A stretch of 64,000 bases of DNA from Pseudomonas vlassakiae (GTDB lineage Bacteria > Pseudomonadota > Gammaproteobacteria > Pseudomonadales > Pseudomonadaceae). The DNA lies in NCBI RefSeq assembly GCF_014269035.2, contig NZ_JABWRP020000025.1, forward strand, positions 1 to 64,000. Direction: 5' to 3'. Of this stretch, positions 1 to 9,700 are shown in pieces. The notes below the pieces were generated by a model. The model saw nothing but the letters and a program-made list of their open reading frames with translations, had not been told where the DNA came from and did no database searches. The position numbers were made by a program, and so were the translations under genes. Each line of letters starts with the position of its first letter. The stretch's first letter is position 1.

Positions 1-790
1 TCTGAATCTGACTCTGCAAGGTATTGAAGTTGCGCGTGGTCTGCCCGCGGAACGCATCGAACTCCTGCACCGTTGCCCCACTCGATGACGCCGTGCGGTT
101 TTCCATCTGGGTCTTGAGCACCAGCACATCCTGCTCCAGGCTTTCCACTGCAGCCTTCTGGTTGCCCTGCTTTTTCAATGCGGCCACTTCATCGCTCAGG
201 CTCTTCAGTTGGCCATCGAGCTTGCCGCCATCCACTTGCCCCGACTTCAGCGCCGCCAACTCCGCATTCACGGCCTTCAACTGGGCCTGCAGTTGCGTCT
301 GCAGCTCGGTCACCGCTTTCTGCTGCTCACGGGTATCGGCCAGCACCTGCTCCAGGCGCTTGCCCAGGTCACCCGCCTGCCCGGCCACACCTTGCTGCTG
401 CTTGCCCTGCTCGGCCAGGCTGGCCTGCAACTGACGGATCTGCAGCTTCAATGCTTCACTGCCGGTGGCAGTCGATGACTCGCTGGCCTCGACCTTGCCG
501 CTGATGGCCTGCAAACGCCCGGCAGCTTCTTCGCTGATCCGCGCGAAGCTTTCCTGGGTGGCCACCAGTTGCTGTTCCATCAGCGAGATCTGCTGAAAGC
601 TCCACCAGCCCAGCCCTGCCAAAGCGATGAACGACGCGCCCAGCAATGCCCACAGTGGCCCATTGCTGGCGGGCCTGGCAACCTTTTGGCGGCTGCGCGA
701 GACGTGCGCGGGCAGCAACTCGTCGTCATCGGGGGTACCCGCCCGCAAGGTGGGCACATCATCGAAATCGTCGTGGGCATCGTTACGCAT
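1..790 (-). CDS. Coiled-coil inner-membrane protein, C-terminus cut by window edge
   Basis: I do not recognise a named family. Reading from an ATG at 790 the frame stays open for 263 residues to the left edge, so the 3' end is missing. An acidic N-terminus (HDDFDDVPT) is followed by one hydrophobic segment at about residues 44-63 (ALLGASFIALAGLGWWSF) and then a long Gln/Glu/Ala/Lys-rich stretch with heptad-like spacing that looks like continuous coiled coil. This suggests a single-pass inner-membrane protein with a small cytoplasmic head and a periplasmic coiled coil. Several plus-strand frames overlap it but have the Ser/Cys/Pro-rich composition of antisense shadows. The start has no strong ribosome site. 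Function unknown. Confidence 0.75.
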   Translation of the reverse strand, partial: MRNDAHDDFDDVPTLRAGTPDDDELLPAHVSRSRQKVARPASNGPLWALLGASFIALAGLGWWSFQQISLMEQQLVATQESFARISEEAAGRLQAISGKVEASESSTATGSEALKLQIRQLQASLAEQGKQQQGVAGQAGDLGKRLEQVLADTREQQKAVTELQTQLQAQLKAVNAELAALKSGQVDGGKLDGQLKSLSDEVAALKKQGNQKAAVESLEQDVLVLKTQMENRTASSSGATVQEFDAFRGQTTRNFNTLQSQIQ

Positions 791-877
791 AGGTGGCTTC
801 AACCGCGGTGGTAGCAAAGAGACATGAGTATAAACCGCTCGTGCGGCGCACTGATGACCATCATCTGTCGATCGGGT

Positions 878-1873
878 TCACTGGCCCGGCGGTTGATGCT
901 TCCACCAGGCACAGAATTCATCCAGCGCTGTCCACAGGCTGACCTTGGGCTGGTAATCCAGATATTGACGGGCGCGGCTGATGTCCAGGGTGAAGTCACG
1001 GCTCATGACCTGCATGCCCAGACGCGACAGAGTTGGCTGCGGGCGCCCGGGCCACAGCATGCAGGCGGCTTCGTTCAGCGCCGCAAGGCTGTAGGCCAGG
1101 CCGTAAGGGCGGTAGCGGGTAACCTGCGGCAGCTGCATCTGGCGCATCACGTAGTTGACCACGTCCCACAGCGGCAGCGGCTGGCCATTGCTGATGTTGT
1201 AGGCCTGGCCCAGTGCACGGTCTTCGGCGAACAGCGCGCTGAGCAGCGCCTCGTTGAGGTTGTGCACGCTGGTGAAGTCGACCTTGTTCAGGCCGTTGCC
1301 GATGATCGCCACACGGCCCTTGCGCTGCATCTGCATCAAGCGCGGGAAGATACTTGCATCACCGGCCCCGGTAACGAAGCGTGGCCGCAGCGCCAACACC
1401 TCCAGGCCGAACTCCTGGGCACCGAAGACTTTCTGCTCGGCGATATGCTTGGTTTGCGCATAGTGGTCGTGAAAACGACGCGGTACCTGGTCCTCCCGGA
1501 TACCCAGGCGCGAACGCCCGTTGAAATAGATCGATGGCGACGACAGGTGCACCAGGCGTCGCACATGCTCCTTGAGGCAGCCCTCGACGACGTTTTCCGT
1601 GACCACCACATTGCCTTGGTGGAAGTCCTGGTAGCGCCCCCAGCTGCCCACTGCGCCCGCGCAATGCACCACCGCCTCGACGCCTTGGCACAGGCGGCGC
1701 GCCAGTTCAGGGTCACCCAGGTCGCCAGGGATGAACTGTGCACCACGTTTGACCAGGTGCTCCACGCCTTCGGCGCGCCGGCCGCTGACCCGCACAGCCA
1801 GGCCTTGCTCCAGGGCAAAGCGCGCAAAACGCCCGCCAATGAAGCCGCTCGCGCCGGTGACCAGTATTTGCAT
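878..1873 (-). CDS. NAD(P)-dependent epimerase/dehydratase (extended SDR)
   Basis: An extended short-chain dehydrogenase/reductase of 331 residues. The N-terminal Rossmann motif GASGFIGGR (residues 7-15) and the catalytic pair in YAQTK are visible, with a Ser-rich stretch (HLSSPSIYF) at the expected place before the Tyr. The overall pattern resembles the 3-beta-hydroxysteroid dehydrogenase/epimerase branch; the substrate cannot be read from sequence. I start at the ATG at 1873 because AAGGTGGAG lies 7 bases upstream; a GTG 12 bases earlier is in frame but would place this Shine-Dalgarno inside the gene. It is transcribed toward the coiled-coil gene and lies just downstream of argP on the same strand. 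Confidence 0.85.
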   Translation of the reverse strand: MQILVTGASGFIGGRFARFALEQGLAVRVSGRRAEGVEHLVKRGAQFIPGDLGDPELARRLCQGVEAVVHCAGAVGSWGRYQDFHQGNVVVTENVVEGCLKEHVRRLVHLSSPSIYFNGRSRLGIREDQVPRRFHDHYAQTKHIAEQKVFGAQEFGLEVLALRPRFVTGAGDASIFPRLMQMQRKGRVAIIGNGLNKVDFTSVHNLNEALLSALFAEDRALGQAYNISNGQPLPLWDVVNYVMRQMQLPQVTRYRPYGLAYSLAALNEAACMLWPGRPQPTLSRLGMQVMSRDFTLDISRARQYLDYQPKVSLWTALDEFCAWWKHQPPGQ

Positions 1874-1918
1874 GTGTGACTCCACCTTGATTTCAGATGC
1901 AACAGACGCCAGCCACCG

Positions 1919-2809
1919 CTACAAGGGCACCAGCCAATGCCGTGCCGTGTGCCGCAGGTGTTCGGTCAGTTGCGCGAGCAGGTGCCCGCCGTTGCGCCAA
2001 TGATGCCAGTACAACGGCACATCGATGGGGGTATCGCTGCAGATTTCCACCAGTTGGCCATTGGCCAATTGCTCACGAGCCTGCAATTCGGGCACCAGGC
2101 CCCAGCCCAGGCCGGCTTCGGTCATACGCAGGAAACCTTCGGACGACGGGCACAAATGGTGCAGGAAGCCATCCTCGATCCCCAGCGAAGCCAGGTAACG
2201 GTGCTGCAGGAAGTCGTCTGGCCCGTAGACGATGGCCGGTGTGCGGGCCAGCCGTTGCGCCGCGAAACCCTGCGGGAAGTGCCGCGCCATGAACCCAGGG
2301 CTGGCGAGCGCCCGATAGCGCATGGCACCTAGCGGCAGGCTGCGTGCGCCAGCCACCGGCCGCTCGCTGCCACACAGGCAGGCCGCCACTTCGCCCGCCC
2401 GCATGCGCTTGAGGCCAACCTCCTGATCTTCCACCACCAGGTCGGTGAGTAACTGATGCTCGGCGCAAAATGCCCCCACCGCACCGGCCCACCAGGTCGC
2501 CAGGCTGTCGGCGTTGAGGGCGATGCGCAGGCGTTCGGGCATGCCCTCCTCGTCCAGCGCCGGCACCTGGCGTTGCAAGTCACGTTCGAGCAGCCGTACC
2601 TGCTGCACATGGTTGAGCAGTTGCCGGCCGACTTCGGTCGGACTCGGCGGTGCAGCACGCACCAGCACCGGTTGGCCGACCCGCGCTTCGAGCAGCTTGA
2701 TGCGCTGCGAAATGGCCGACTGAGACAGCCCAAGCACCTGCGCGGCACGTTCGAAACCGCCTTGCTCGATCACCGCCGCGAGGGCAGCCAGCAGCTTGTA
2801 GTCGAACAT
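1919..2809 (-). CDS. argP: LysR-family regulator ArgP (arginine/lysine export regulator)
   Basis: A 296-residue LysR-type transcription factor. The N-terminal winged helix-turn-helix (residues 1-60, GFERAAQVLGLSQSAISQRI) is followed by a substrate-binding domain. It is divergent from an argO-like exporter across only 90 bases, the classical argP/argO arrangement, in which ArgP senses arginine and lysine and activates the exporter. ATG at 2809 follows AGGAAA. The name rests on the family plus the neighbour; a generic LysR regulator is the alternative. Confidence 0.88.
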   Translation of the reverse strand: MFDYKLLAALAAVIEQGGFERAAQVLGLSQSAISQRIKLLEARVGQPVLVRAAPPSPTEVGRQLLNHVQQVRLLERDLQRQVPALDEEGMPERLRIALNADSLATWWAGAVGAFCAEHQLLTDLVVEDQEVGLKRMRAGEVAACLCGSERPVAGARSLPLGAMRYRALASPGFMARHFPQGFAAQRLARTPAIVYGPDDFLQHRYLASLGIEDGFLHHLCPSSEGFLRMTEAGLGWGLVPELQAREQLANGQLVEICSDTPIDVPLYWHHWRNGGHLLAQLTEHLRHTARHWLVPL

Positions 2810-2899
2810 CGATTTTCCTAATGATGGATCAGCGTTATTTGTTTTTCTTATACAGCGTACCTCGCCACACTATCCAGCATCTTCTTTGGAGTAATTGCC
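2810..2899. promoter_or_regulatory. argP-argO divergent intergenic region
   Basis: These 90 bases must hold both promoters and the regulator site. An AT-rich tract (TTATTTGTTTTTCTTATAC, 2835-2853) is the obvious candidate for the argO promoter and ArgP contact region. A Shine-Dalgarno (TTGGAG) precedes the argO ATG. The exact operator is not resolvable by eye. Confidence 0.5.
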
Positions 2900-3499
2900 A
2901 TGTGGCAAAGCTATCTCAACGGCATGCTGGTGGCCTTCGGCCTGATCATGGCCATCGGTGCACAAAACGCTTTCGTCCTCGCCCAGAGCCTGCGCCGCGA
3001 GCACCATTTGCCCGTGGCTGCGCTGTGCATCATCTGCGATGCGATCCTGGTGGCAGCCGGGGTGTTCGGCCTGGCCACGGTGTTGGCGCACAACCCGACG
3101 TTGCTGGCGATCGCCCGCTGGGGCGGGGCAGTGTTTCTCATCTGGTATGGCGCCAAGGCACTGCGCAGTGCCTGTTCCAAGCAGAGCCTGCAACACCAGG
3201 AGGGCCAGGGCATGCGCTCGCGCCGGGCGGTACTGCTGAGTGCATTGGCGGTTACCCTGCTCAACCCGCATGTGTACCTCGACACGGTGCTGCTGATCGG
3301 TTCGCTGGGGGCTCAGCAGACTGTGCCAGGCGCTTATGTGGCGGGCGCCGCCAGCGCTTCGCTGGTGTGGTTCTCGACCCTGGCGATCGGTGCGGCCTGG
3401 CTCGCGCCATGGCTGGCGCGTCCAGCCACCTGGCGGATGCTCGACCTGATGGTGGCGGTAATGATGTTTGCCGTGGCGGCGCAGCTGATCTTCAACTGA
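2900..3499 (+). CDS. argO: LysE/ArgO-family arginine exporter
   Basis: A 199-residue inner-membrane exporter of basic amino acids, usual length for the LysE/ArgO family. The N-terminal signature AFGLIMAIGAQNAFVLAQ (LysE family) lies in the first membrane helix, and about six hydrophobic segments follow. The conserved LLNPHVYLDT element begins near residue 119. Its role is to drain excess arginine (and the toxic analogue canavanine) from the cytoplasm. Divergent argP supports the assignment. A short GC-rich hairpin (3501-3518) follows the stop without a T-tract. Confidence 0.9.
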   Translation: MWQSYLNGMLVAFGLIMAIGAQNAFVLAQSLRREHHLPVAALCIICDAILVAAGVFGLATVLAHNPTLLAIARWGGAVFLIWYGAKALRSACSKQSLQHQEGQGMRSRRAVLLSALAVTLLNPHVYLDTVLLIGSLGAQQTVPGAYVAGAASASLVWFSTLAIGAAWLAPWLARPATWRMLDLMVAVMMFAVAAQLIFN

Positions 3500-3578
3500 G
3501 GGCCGCCGGTCGGCGGCCGCCAACCGCTCTGGAACCTCTATTCCCTATCTTTGTTGCGTGGTTATGCGTCGGGCCCGG

Positions 3579-3587
3579 TGCTATGAT
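3579..3587 (+). promoter_or_regulatory. Candidate extended -10 promoter of sodB
   Basis: TGCTATGAT at 3579-3587 matches an extended -10 (TGnTATAAT, one mismatch) about 100 bases before the sodB ATG. There is no well-spaced -35, as expected for extended -10 promoters. Not tested; a second promoter is possible. Confidence 0.4.
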
Positions 3588-3690
3588 CCAGCCCTTGCGT
3601 CGCAAAGAGTACAAACTCGCCGACGTACATCGGGCCGCCCGTGATCGGCCTTGCGCAAACCGCAAACAGACCTGAATCAGGAGATCCACC

Positions 3691-4287
3691 ATGGCTTTTG
3701 AATTGCCGCCGCTGCCGTACGCCCACGATGCCCTGCAGCCGCACATCTCCAAGGAAACCCTGGAGTATCACCACGACAAGCACCACAACACCTATGTCGT
3801 GAACCTGAACAACCTGGTCCCAGGCACCGAATTCGAAGGCAAGACCCTGGAAGAGATCGTCAAGAGCTCTTCGGGCGGCATCTTCAACAACGCCGCTCAA
3901 GTCTGGAACCACACCTTCTACTGGAACTGCCTGGCACCTAACGCCGGTGGCCAGCCGACCGGCGCCCTGGCTGATGCCATCAACGCTGCTTTCGGTTCCT
4001 TCGACAAGTTCAAGGAAGAGTTCACCAAGACTTCGGTCGGCACCTTCGGTTCCGGCTGGGGCTGGCTGGTGAAGAAAGCTGACGGCTCCCTGGCCCTGGC
4101 CAGCACCATCGGCGCCGGCTGCCCGCTGACCAGCGGCGACACCCCGCTGCTGACCTGCGATGTCTGGGAACACGCCTACTACATCGACTACCGCAACCTG
4201 CGTCCGAAGTACGTCGAGGCGTTCTGGAACCTGGTCAACTGGAAATTCGTTGCCGAGCAGTTCGAAGGCAAGACCTTCAAGGCCTGA
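3691..4287 (+). CDS. sodB: Superoxide dismutase [Fe]
   Basis: A 198-residue cytoplasmic iron superoxide dismutase, converting superoxide to peroxide and oxygen. The start MAFELPPLPYAHDALQPHIS is typical, and metal-ligand contexts are visible: YHHDKHH (His), VWNHTFYW (His) and DVWEHAYY (Asp, His). The NNAAQ active-site Gln placement fits the Fe rather than the Mn type. ATG at 3691 follows CAGGAGATCCACC. A strong Rho-independent terminator follows. sodB next to bifA is, from memory, also the P. aeruginosa order. Confidence 0.97.
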   Translation: MAFELPPLPYAHDALQPHISKETLEYHHDKHHNTYVVNLNNLVPGTEFEGKTLEEIVKSSSGGIFNNAAQVWNHTFYWNCLAPNAGGQPTGALADAINAAFGSFDKFKEEFTKTSVGTFGSGWGWLVKKADGSLALASTIGAGCPLTSGDTPLLTCDVWEHAYYIDYRNLRPKYVEAFWNLVNWKFVAEQFEGKTFKA

Positions 4288-4305
4288 TTCAGTCAGCCCT
4301 GAACG

Positions 4306-4333
4306 AAAAGCCCGGCCCAGCGCCGGGCTTTTT
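4306..4333 (+). terminator. Rho-independent terminator of sodB
   Basis: AAGCCCGGC and GCCGGGCTT form a GC-rich stem with a short loop, followed by a run of T, starting 19 bases after the sodB stop. Confidence 0.9.
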
Positions 4334-4385
4334 CATGCCTGACAGTTTTCCTTCGAAGTCTTGCTCAGCGCGTAGAGCACGCTAA

Positions 4386-4491
4386 CATCAACCGTCTGGA
4401 AGTTTGATGCCGCGCACTCAAGTTGCAGGGTCGGGCAACCGATACACTACCCAAGGTCGGCCGATAGTGTATTGCCAACGGTTAATGGCAA
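4386..4491. repeat. Three inverted repeats in the bifA upstream region
   Basis: Three perfect inverted repeats lie between sodB and bifA: CATCAA/TTGATG (4386-4391, 4404-4409), ATACACTA/TAGTGTAT (4442-4449, 4465-4472) and TTGCCA/TGGCAA (4472-4477, 4486-4491). The last two abut, sharing one base. They could be operators or leader hairpins. No known consensus was matched. Confidence 0.6.
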
Positions 4492-4526
4492 AATGATGTT
4501 ATGCGCATGGATTAAGGAAAACCCCA

Positions 4527-6578
4527 TTGAAGCTGGAATTGCGGAACAGCTTGTCGGTCAAGTTGCTCAGGGTCGTGCTCCTTTCGGCGCTGGCGGTCGG
4601 CGTCGTCCTCAGTTGCGCGCAGATCGTCTACGACACCTACAAGACCCGCCAGGCCGTCAATAACGACGCCCAACGCATTCTCGACATGTTCCGCGACCCC
4701 TCCACCCAGGCGGTGTACAGCCTCGACCGTGAAATGGGCATGCAGGTGATGGAAGGCCTGTTCCAGGACGAGTCGGTGCGCATGGCTTCGATCGGCCACC
4801 CCAACGAAACCATGCTGGCGGAAAAGTCCCGTCCGCTGCAGGACATGTCGATGCGCTGGCTGACCGACCTGATCCTCGGCCAGGAACGCACCTACACCAC
4901 CCAACTGGTCGGCCGTGGCCCGTACAGCGAGTACTACGGCGACCTGAGCATCACCCTCGACACGTCGTCCTATGGCGAAGACTTCCTGGTCAATGCGGTG
5001 ATCATCTTCATTTCCGGCGTGCTGCGCGCCCTGGCCATGGGCCTGGTGCTCTACCTGGTGTATCACTGGCTGCTGACCAAGCCGCTGTCGAAGATCATCG
5101 AGCACCTTACCCAGATCAACCCTGACCGCCCCAGCCAGCACCAGATCCCGCTGCTCAAGGGCCACGAGAAGAATGAGCTGGGCCTCTGGGTCAATACCGC
5201 CAACCAGCTGCTGGCCTCGATCGAGCGCAACACCCACCTGCGCCACGAAGCCGAGAACAGCTTGCAGCGCATGGCGCAGTACGATTTCCTCACCGGCCTG
5301 CCCAACCGCCAGCAGTTGCAGGCGCAACTCGACAAGATCCTCGCCGACGCCGGCCGCCTGCAACATCGCGTGGCCGTACTGTGCGTGGGCCTGGACGACT
5401 TCAAGGGCATCAACGAGCAGTTCAGCTACCAGGCCGGCGACCAGTTGCTGCTGGCCCTGGCCGATCGCCTGCGCGCTCACAGTGGCCGCCTGGGTTCCCT
5501 GGCACGGCTGGGAGGCGACCAGTTTGCCCTGGTCCAGGCCAATATCCAGCAGCCCTACGAGGCGGCAGAGCTGGCCCAGAGCATTCTCGACGACCTCGAA
5601 CTGCCGTTCGCCCTGGACCAACAGCAAATCCGCCTGCGCGCCACCATCGGCATCACCCTTTTCCCGGAGGACGGTGACAGCACCGAGAAGCTGCTGCAAA
5701 AGGCCGAACAGACCATGACCCTGGCCAAGGCCCGCTCACGCAACCGTTACCAGTTCTACATCGCCAGCGTCGACAGCGAAATGCGCCGCCGCCGCGAGCT
5801 GGAAAAAGACCTGCGCGAAGCCCTGCCGCGCAACCAGCTGTACCTGGTCTACCAACCGCAAATCAGTTACCGCGACCACCGCGTGGTCGGCGTCGAGGCC
5901 TTGTTGCGCTGGCAGCACCCGGAGCTCGGCATGGTCCCGCCCGATCAGTTCATCCCGCTGGCCGAACAGAACGGCAGCATCATCAGGATTGGCGAGTGGG
6001 TACTCGACCAGGCCTGCCGGCAGTTGCGCGAATGGCATGACATGGGCTTCAGCGAATTACGCATGGCGGTCAACCTGTCCACCGTCCAGCTGCATCACAG
6101 CGAGCTGCCGCGGGTAGTCAACAACCTGCTGCAAGCTTACCGCCTGCCTCCGCGCAGCCTGGAGCTGGAAGTGACCGAGACCGGCCTGATGGAAGACATC
6201 AGCACCGCCGCCCAGCACCTGCTCAGCTTGCGCCGCTCGGGGGCGCTGATCGCCATCGACGATTTCGGCACCGGTTACTCGTCGCTCAGCTACCTGAAGT
6301 CGCTGCCGCTGGACAAGATCAAGATCGACAAGAGCTTCGTCCAGGACCTGCTCGACGATGATGATGACGCGACCATCGTTCGCGCCATCATCCAGCTGGG
6401 CAAGAGCCTGGGCATGCAGGTGATTGCCGAAGGCGTGGAAACCGCCGAGCAGGAAACCTACATCATCGCCCAAGGCTGCCATGAGGGTCAGGGCTATCAC
6501 TACAGCAAGCCGTTGTCGGCCCGCGAACTGACCAACTTCCTCAAACAAGCCCAGCGCAATCAGGTCTCCGCGCTGTAA
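4527..6578 (+). CDS. bifA: c-di-GMP phosphodiesterase BifA (degenerate GGDEF plus EAL)
   Basis: A 683-residue inner-membrane signalling enzyme. Two membrane helices (about residues 9-31 and 153-175) flank a periplasmic sensor, then a HAMP-like linker, a GGDEF domain and an EAL domain. The GGDEF active-site motif is GGDQF (residues 329-333), so cyclase activity is not expected; this domain may bind GTP as a regulator. The EAL domain keeps EALLRW (457-462) and DDFGTGYSS (from 578) and should hydrolyse c-di-GMP. GGDQF and the place next to sodB are features I recall for BifA of P. aeruginosa, which promotes swarming and limits biofilm. The start is a TTG with AAGGA 9 bases upstream; no in-frame ATG fits better. 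Confidence 0.93.
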   Translation: MKLELRNSLSVKLLRVVLLSALAVGVVLSCAQIVYDTYKTRQAVNNDAQRILDMFRDPSTQAVYSLDREMGMQVMEGLFQDESVRMASIGHPNETMLAEKSRPLQDMSMRWLTDLILGQERTYTTQLVGRGPYSEYYGDLSITLDTSSYGEDFLVNAVIIFISGVLRALAMGLVLYLVYHWLLTKPLSKIIEHLTQINPDRPSQHQIPLLKGHEKNELGLWVNTANQLLASIERNTHLRHEAENSLQRMAQYDFLTGLPNRQQLQAQLDKILADAGRLQHRVAVLCVGLDDFKGINEQFSYQAGDQLLLALADRLRAHSGRLGSLARLGGDQFALVQANIQQPYEAAELAQSILDDLELPFALDQQQIRLRATIGITLFPEDGDSTEKLLQKAEQTMTLAKARSRNRYQFYIASVDSEMRRRRELEKDLREALPRNQLYLVYQPQISYRDHRVVGVEALLRWQHPELGMVPPDQFIPLAEQNGSIIRIGEWVLDQACRQLREWHDMGFSELRMAVNLSTVQLHHSELPRVVNNLLQAYRLPPRSLELEVTETGLMEDISTAAQHLLSLRRSGALIAIDDFGTGYSSLSYLKSLPLDKIKIDKSFVQDLLDDDDDATIVRAIIQLGKSLGMQVIAEGVETAEQETYIIAQGCHEGQGYHYSKPLSARELTNFLKQAQRNQVSAL

Positions 6579-6642
6579 GGCTTGCCCCTCGATTTCGGCC
6601 CGTAACGCGCATTTGCATGAATTGCGCGCCAACCCCTTTACA

Positions 6643-6661
6643 GCAAATGCAAATCTTTCGC
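6643..6661. promoter_or_regulatory. Candidate Fur box upstream of the imelysin cluster
   Basis: GCAAATGCAAATCTTTCGC agrees with the 19-bp Fur consensus (GATAATGATAATCATTATC) at 12 positions, including the AATG..AATC core. It lies 77 bases before the imelysin ATG. An iron-repressed promoter would fit the presumed role, but the match is only moderate. Confidence 0.4.
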
Positions 6662-6737
6662 ATGATGTTGTCGTTTCGCGTGCCACGGCGCACGGCCCAA
6701 CCCCTTGGTCCAACCACACGACGCAGGAAAACCAACA

Positions 6738-8075
<1,338 letters not shown>

Positions 8076-8093
8076 TCAGCAGTTTCGGTGTTG

Positions 8094-8124
8094 AAAAGAG
8101 GCGGCCTTCGGGTCGCCTTTTTTC
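8094..8124 (+). terminator. Rho-independent terminator after the first imelysin gene
   Basis: AGGCGGCC-ttcg-GGTCGCCT stem-loop (one G-T pair) followed by TTTTTT, 19 bases past the stop. It would separate the first imelysin gene transcriptionally from the di-haem gene. Confidence 0.85.
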
Positions 8125-8151
8125 TGTGCGAGTCCATGAAAAGGCTGAGAT

Positions 8152-8167
8152 TTCACATCCTTTTCAC
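8152..8167 (+). promoter_or_regulatory. Candidate ColR-type site before the di-haem oxidoreductase
   Basis: TTCACATCCTTTTCAC carries two TTCAC half-sites exactly 11 bases apart and agrees at 12 of 13 defined positions with the ColR consensus as I remember it, (T/C)(T/C)NA(C/G)NN(T/C)TTTTTCAC. It lies about 87 bases before the gene. The same arrangement occurs twice near colR itself in this window. Confidence 0.4.
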
Positions 8168-8253
8168 CCGGGTAATTGCAAATTGCTCTTATTCAAATTA
8201 CGCCGGCCTGCTAAGCTTGCACGCCGGTTTTTCGTCCACGCCCAGGATTTTGC

Positions 8254-9681
8254 ATGTCCTCGTCGCTGTCCCGACTCTCCCCTTTGCTGCTGACCCTCGC
8301 CCTTGCCGCCTGTGACGACGCCCCGCGTTTCACCCAGGCCGAGCCCGGCGAAGCGCTGTCTGGCGGCCAGGCAACAGTCCAGCGCGACGACCGCAAGGCA
8401 TTTTCCCTGCCCTCGGCCAACCTCTCGGCCGAGCGGCGCCTGGATTTCGCCGTGGGCAACAGTTTTTTCCGCAGCCCTTGGGTGATCGCCCCGTCCACCA
8501 CTACCGCACGTGACGGCCTGGGCCCGTTGTTCAACACCACGGCCTGCCAGAACTGCCACGTGCGTGACGGCCGCGGGCACCCGCCAGAGCCCGGCGACAG
8601 CAATGCCGTGGGCATGCTGGTGCGCCTGTCGATCCCCGATCAGCCTTACCTGGCCAAGGAGATCGAGCGCCTGGGCGTGGTCCCCGAGCCCACTTACGGC
8701 ACCCAGCTGCAGGACATGGCCATCCCCGGCGTGGCGCCAGAGGGCAAGGTGCGGGTGAACTACACCACCCAGACCGTCACCTTCAAGGACGGCCACCCGG
8801 TCGAACTGCGCCGCCCGACCCTGCAGATCACCCAGCTTGGCTATGGCCCGATGCACCCCGACACGCGCTTCTCGGCCCGCGTCGCCCCGCCGATGATTGG
8901 CCTGGGCCTGCTCGAAGCCATCGCCGAAGCCGACATCCTGGCCAACGAAGACCCGGACGACCGCAACCACGATGGTATCCGCGGCCGCGCCAACCGGGTC
9001 TGGGACGACGCCCAGGGCAAGACCGTGATCGGCCGCTTCGGCTGGAAGGCCGGGCAGCCCAACGTCAACCAGCAGAACGTGCACGCGTTCAACGGCGACA
9101 TGGGCCTGACCAGCCGCTTGCAACCGAAGGACGACTGCACCCCGGCCCAGGTCGACTGCCTGGCCGCGCCCAATGGCGACGGTGAAGGCGACGAGAAGGA
9201 GGTCAGCGACAACATCCTGCGCCTGGTCACGTTCTACACCCGCAATCTCGGCGTGCCGGCACGTCGTGACGTCGCCGCACCGCAAGTGCTGGCCGGCAAG
9301 AACCTGTTCTTCCAGGCCGGTTGCCAGGCCTGCCATATCCCGCAGTTCACCACGGCCGCCAACACCGCCGAAGCGGAGCTGGCCAACCAGGTGATCCGCC
9401 CCTACAGCGACCTGCTGTTGCACGACATGGGCCCGGGCCTGGCCGACGAGCGCACCGAATTCGCTGCCAACGGCCAGGACTGGCGTACCCCGCCGTTGTG
9501 GGGCATCGGCCTGACCGAAACGGTCAGCGGCCACACCCAGTACCTGCACGACGGCCGCGCCCGCAACCTGCTCGAAGCCGTGCTCTGGCACGGCGGCGAA
9601 GCACAGTCGGCGCGCGACCATGTCTTGACCTTCAATGCCGAGCAGCGCGCCGCGTTGCTGGCTTTTCTGAACTCACTTTAA
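8254..9681 (+). CDS. Di-haem oxidoreductase-like c-type cytochrome lipoprotein
   Basis: A 475-residue exported lipoprotein (lipobox LAAC, Cys20) of the di-haem oxidoreductase family often called thiol oxidoreductase. Two covalent haem sites are visible: CQNCH at residues 98-102 and CQACH at 357-361. A Pro-rich di-haem peroxidase-like fold is expected in the periplasm. It is followed after 19 bases by a second imelysin gene and then by a Tat-exported protein, so it probably supplies electron transfer or metal oxidation/reduction to that system. The actual substrate is unknown. Confidence 0.9.
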   Translation: MSSSLSRLSPLLLTLALAACDDAPRFTQAEPGEALSGGQATVQRDDRKAFSLPSANLSAERRLDFAVGNSFFRSPWVIAPSTTTARDGLGPLFNTTACQNCHVRDGRGHPPEPGDSNAVGMLVRLSIPDQPYLAKEIERLGVVPEPTYGTQLQDMAIPGVAPEGKVRVNYTTQTVTFKDGHPVELRRPTLQITQLGYGPMHPDTRFSARVAPPMIGLGLLEAIAEADILANEDPDDRNHDGIRGRANRVWDDAQGKTVIGRFGWKAGQPNVNQQNVHAFNGDMGLTSRLQPKDDCTPAQVDCLAAPNGDGEGDEKEVSDNILRLVTFYTRNLGVPARRDVAAPQVLAGKNLFFQAGCQACHIPQFTTAANTAEAELANQVIRPYSDLLLHDMGPGLADERTEFAANGQDWRTPPLWGIGLTETVSGHTQYLHDGRARNLLEAVLWHGGEAQSARDHVLTFNAEQRAALLAFLNSL

Positions 9682-9700
9682 AACGCGCAAGGAGCCGGGC

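Noticed and set aside
8171..8199. Second Fur box before the di-haem gene
   Set aside because: GGTAATTGCAAATTGC shows only scattered agreement with the hexamer array; not enough to claim.
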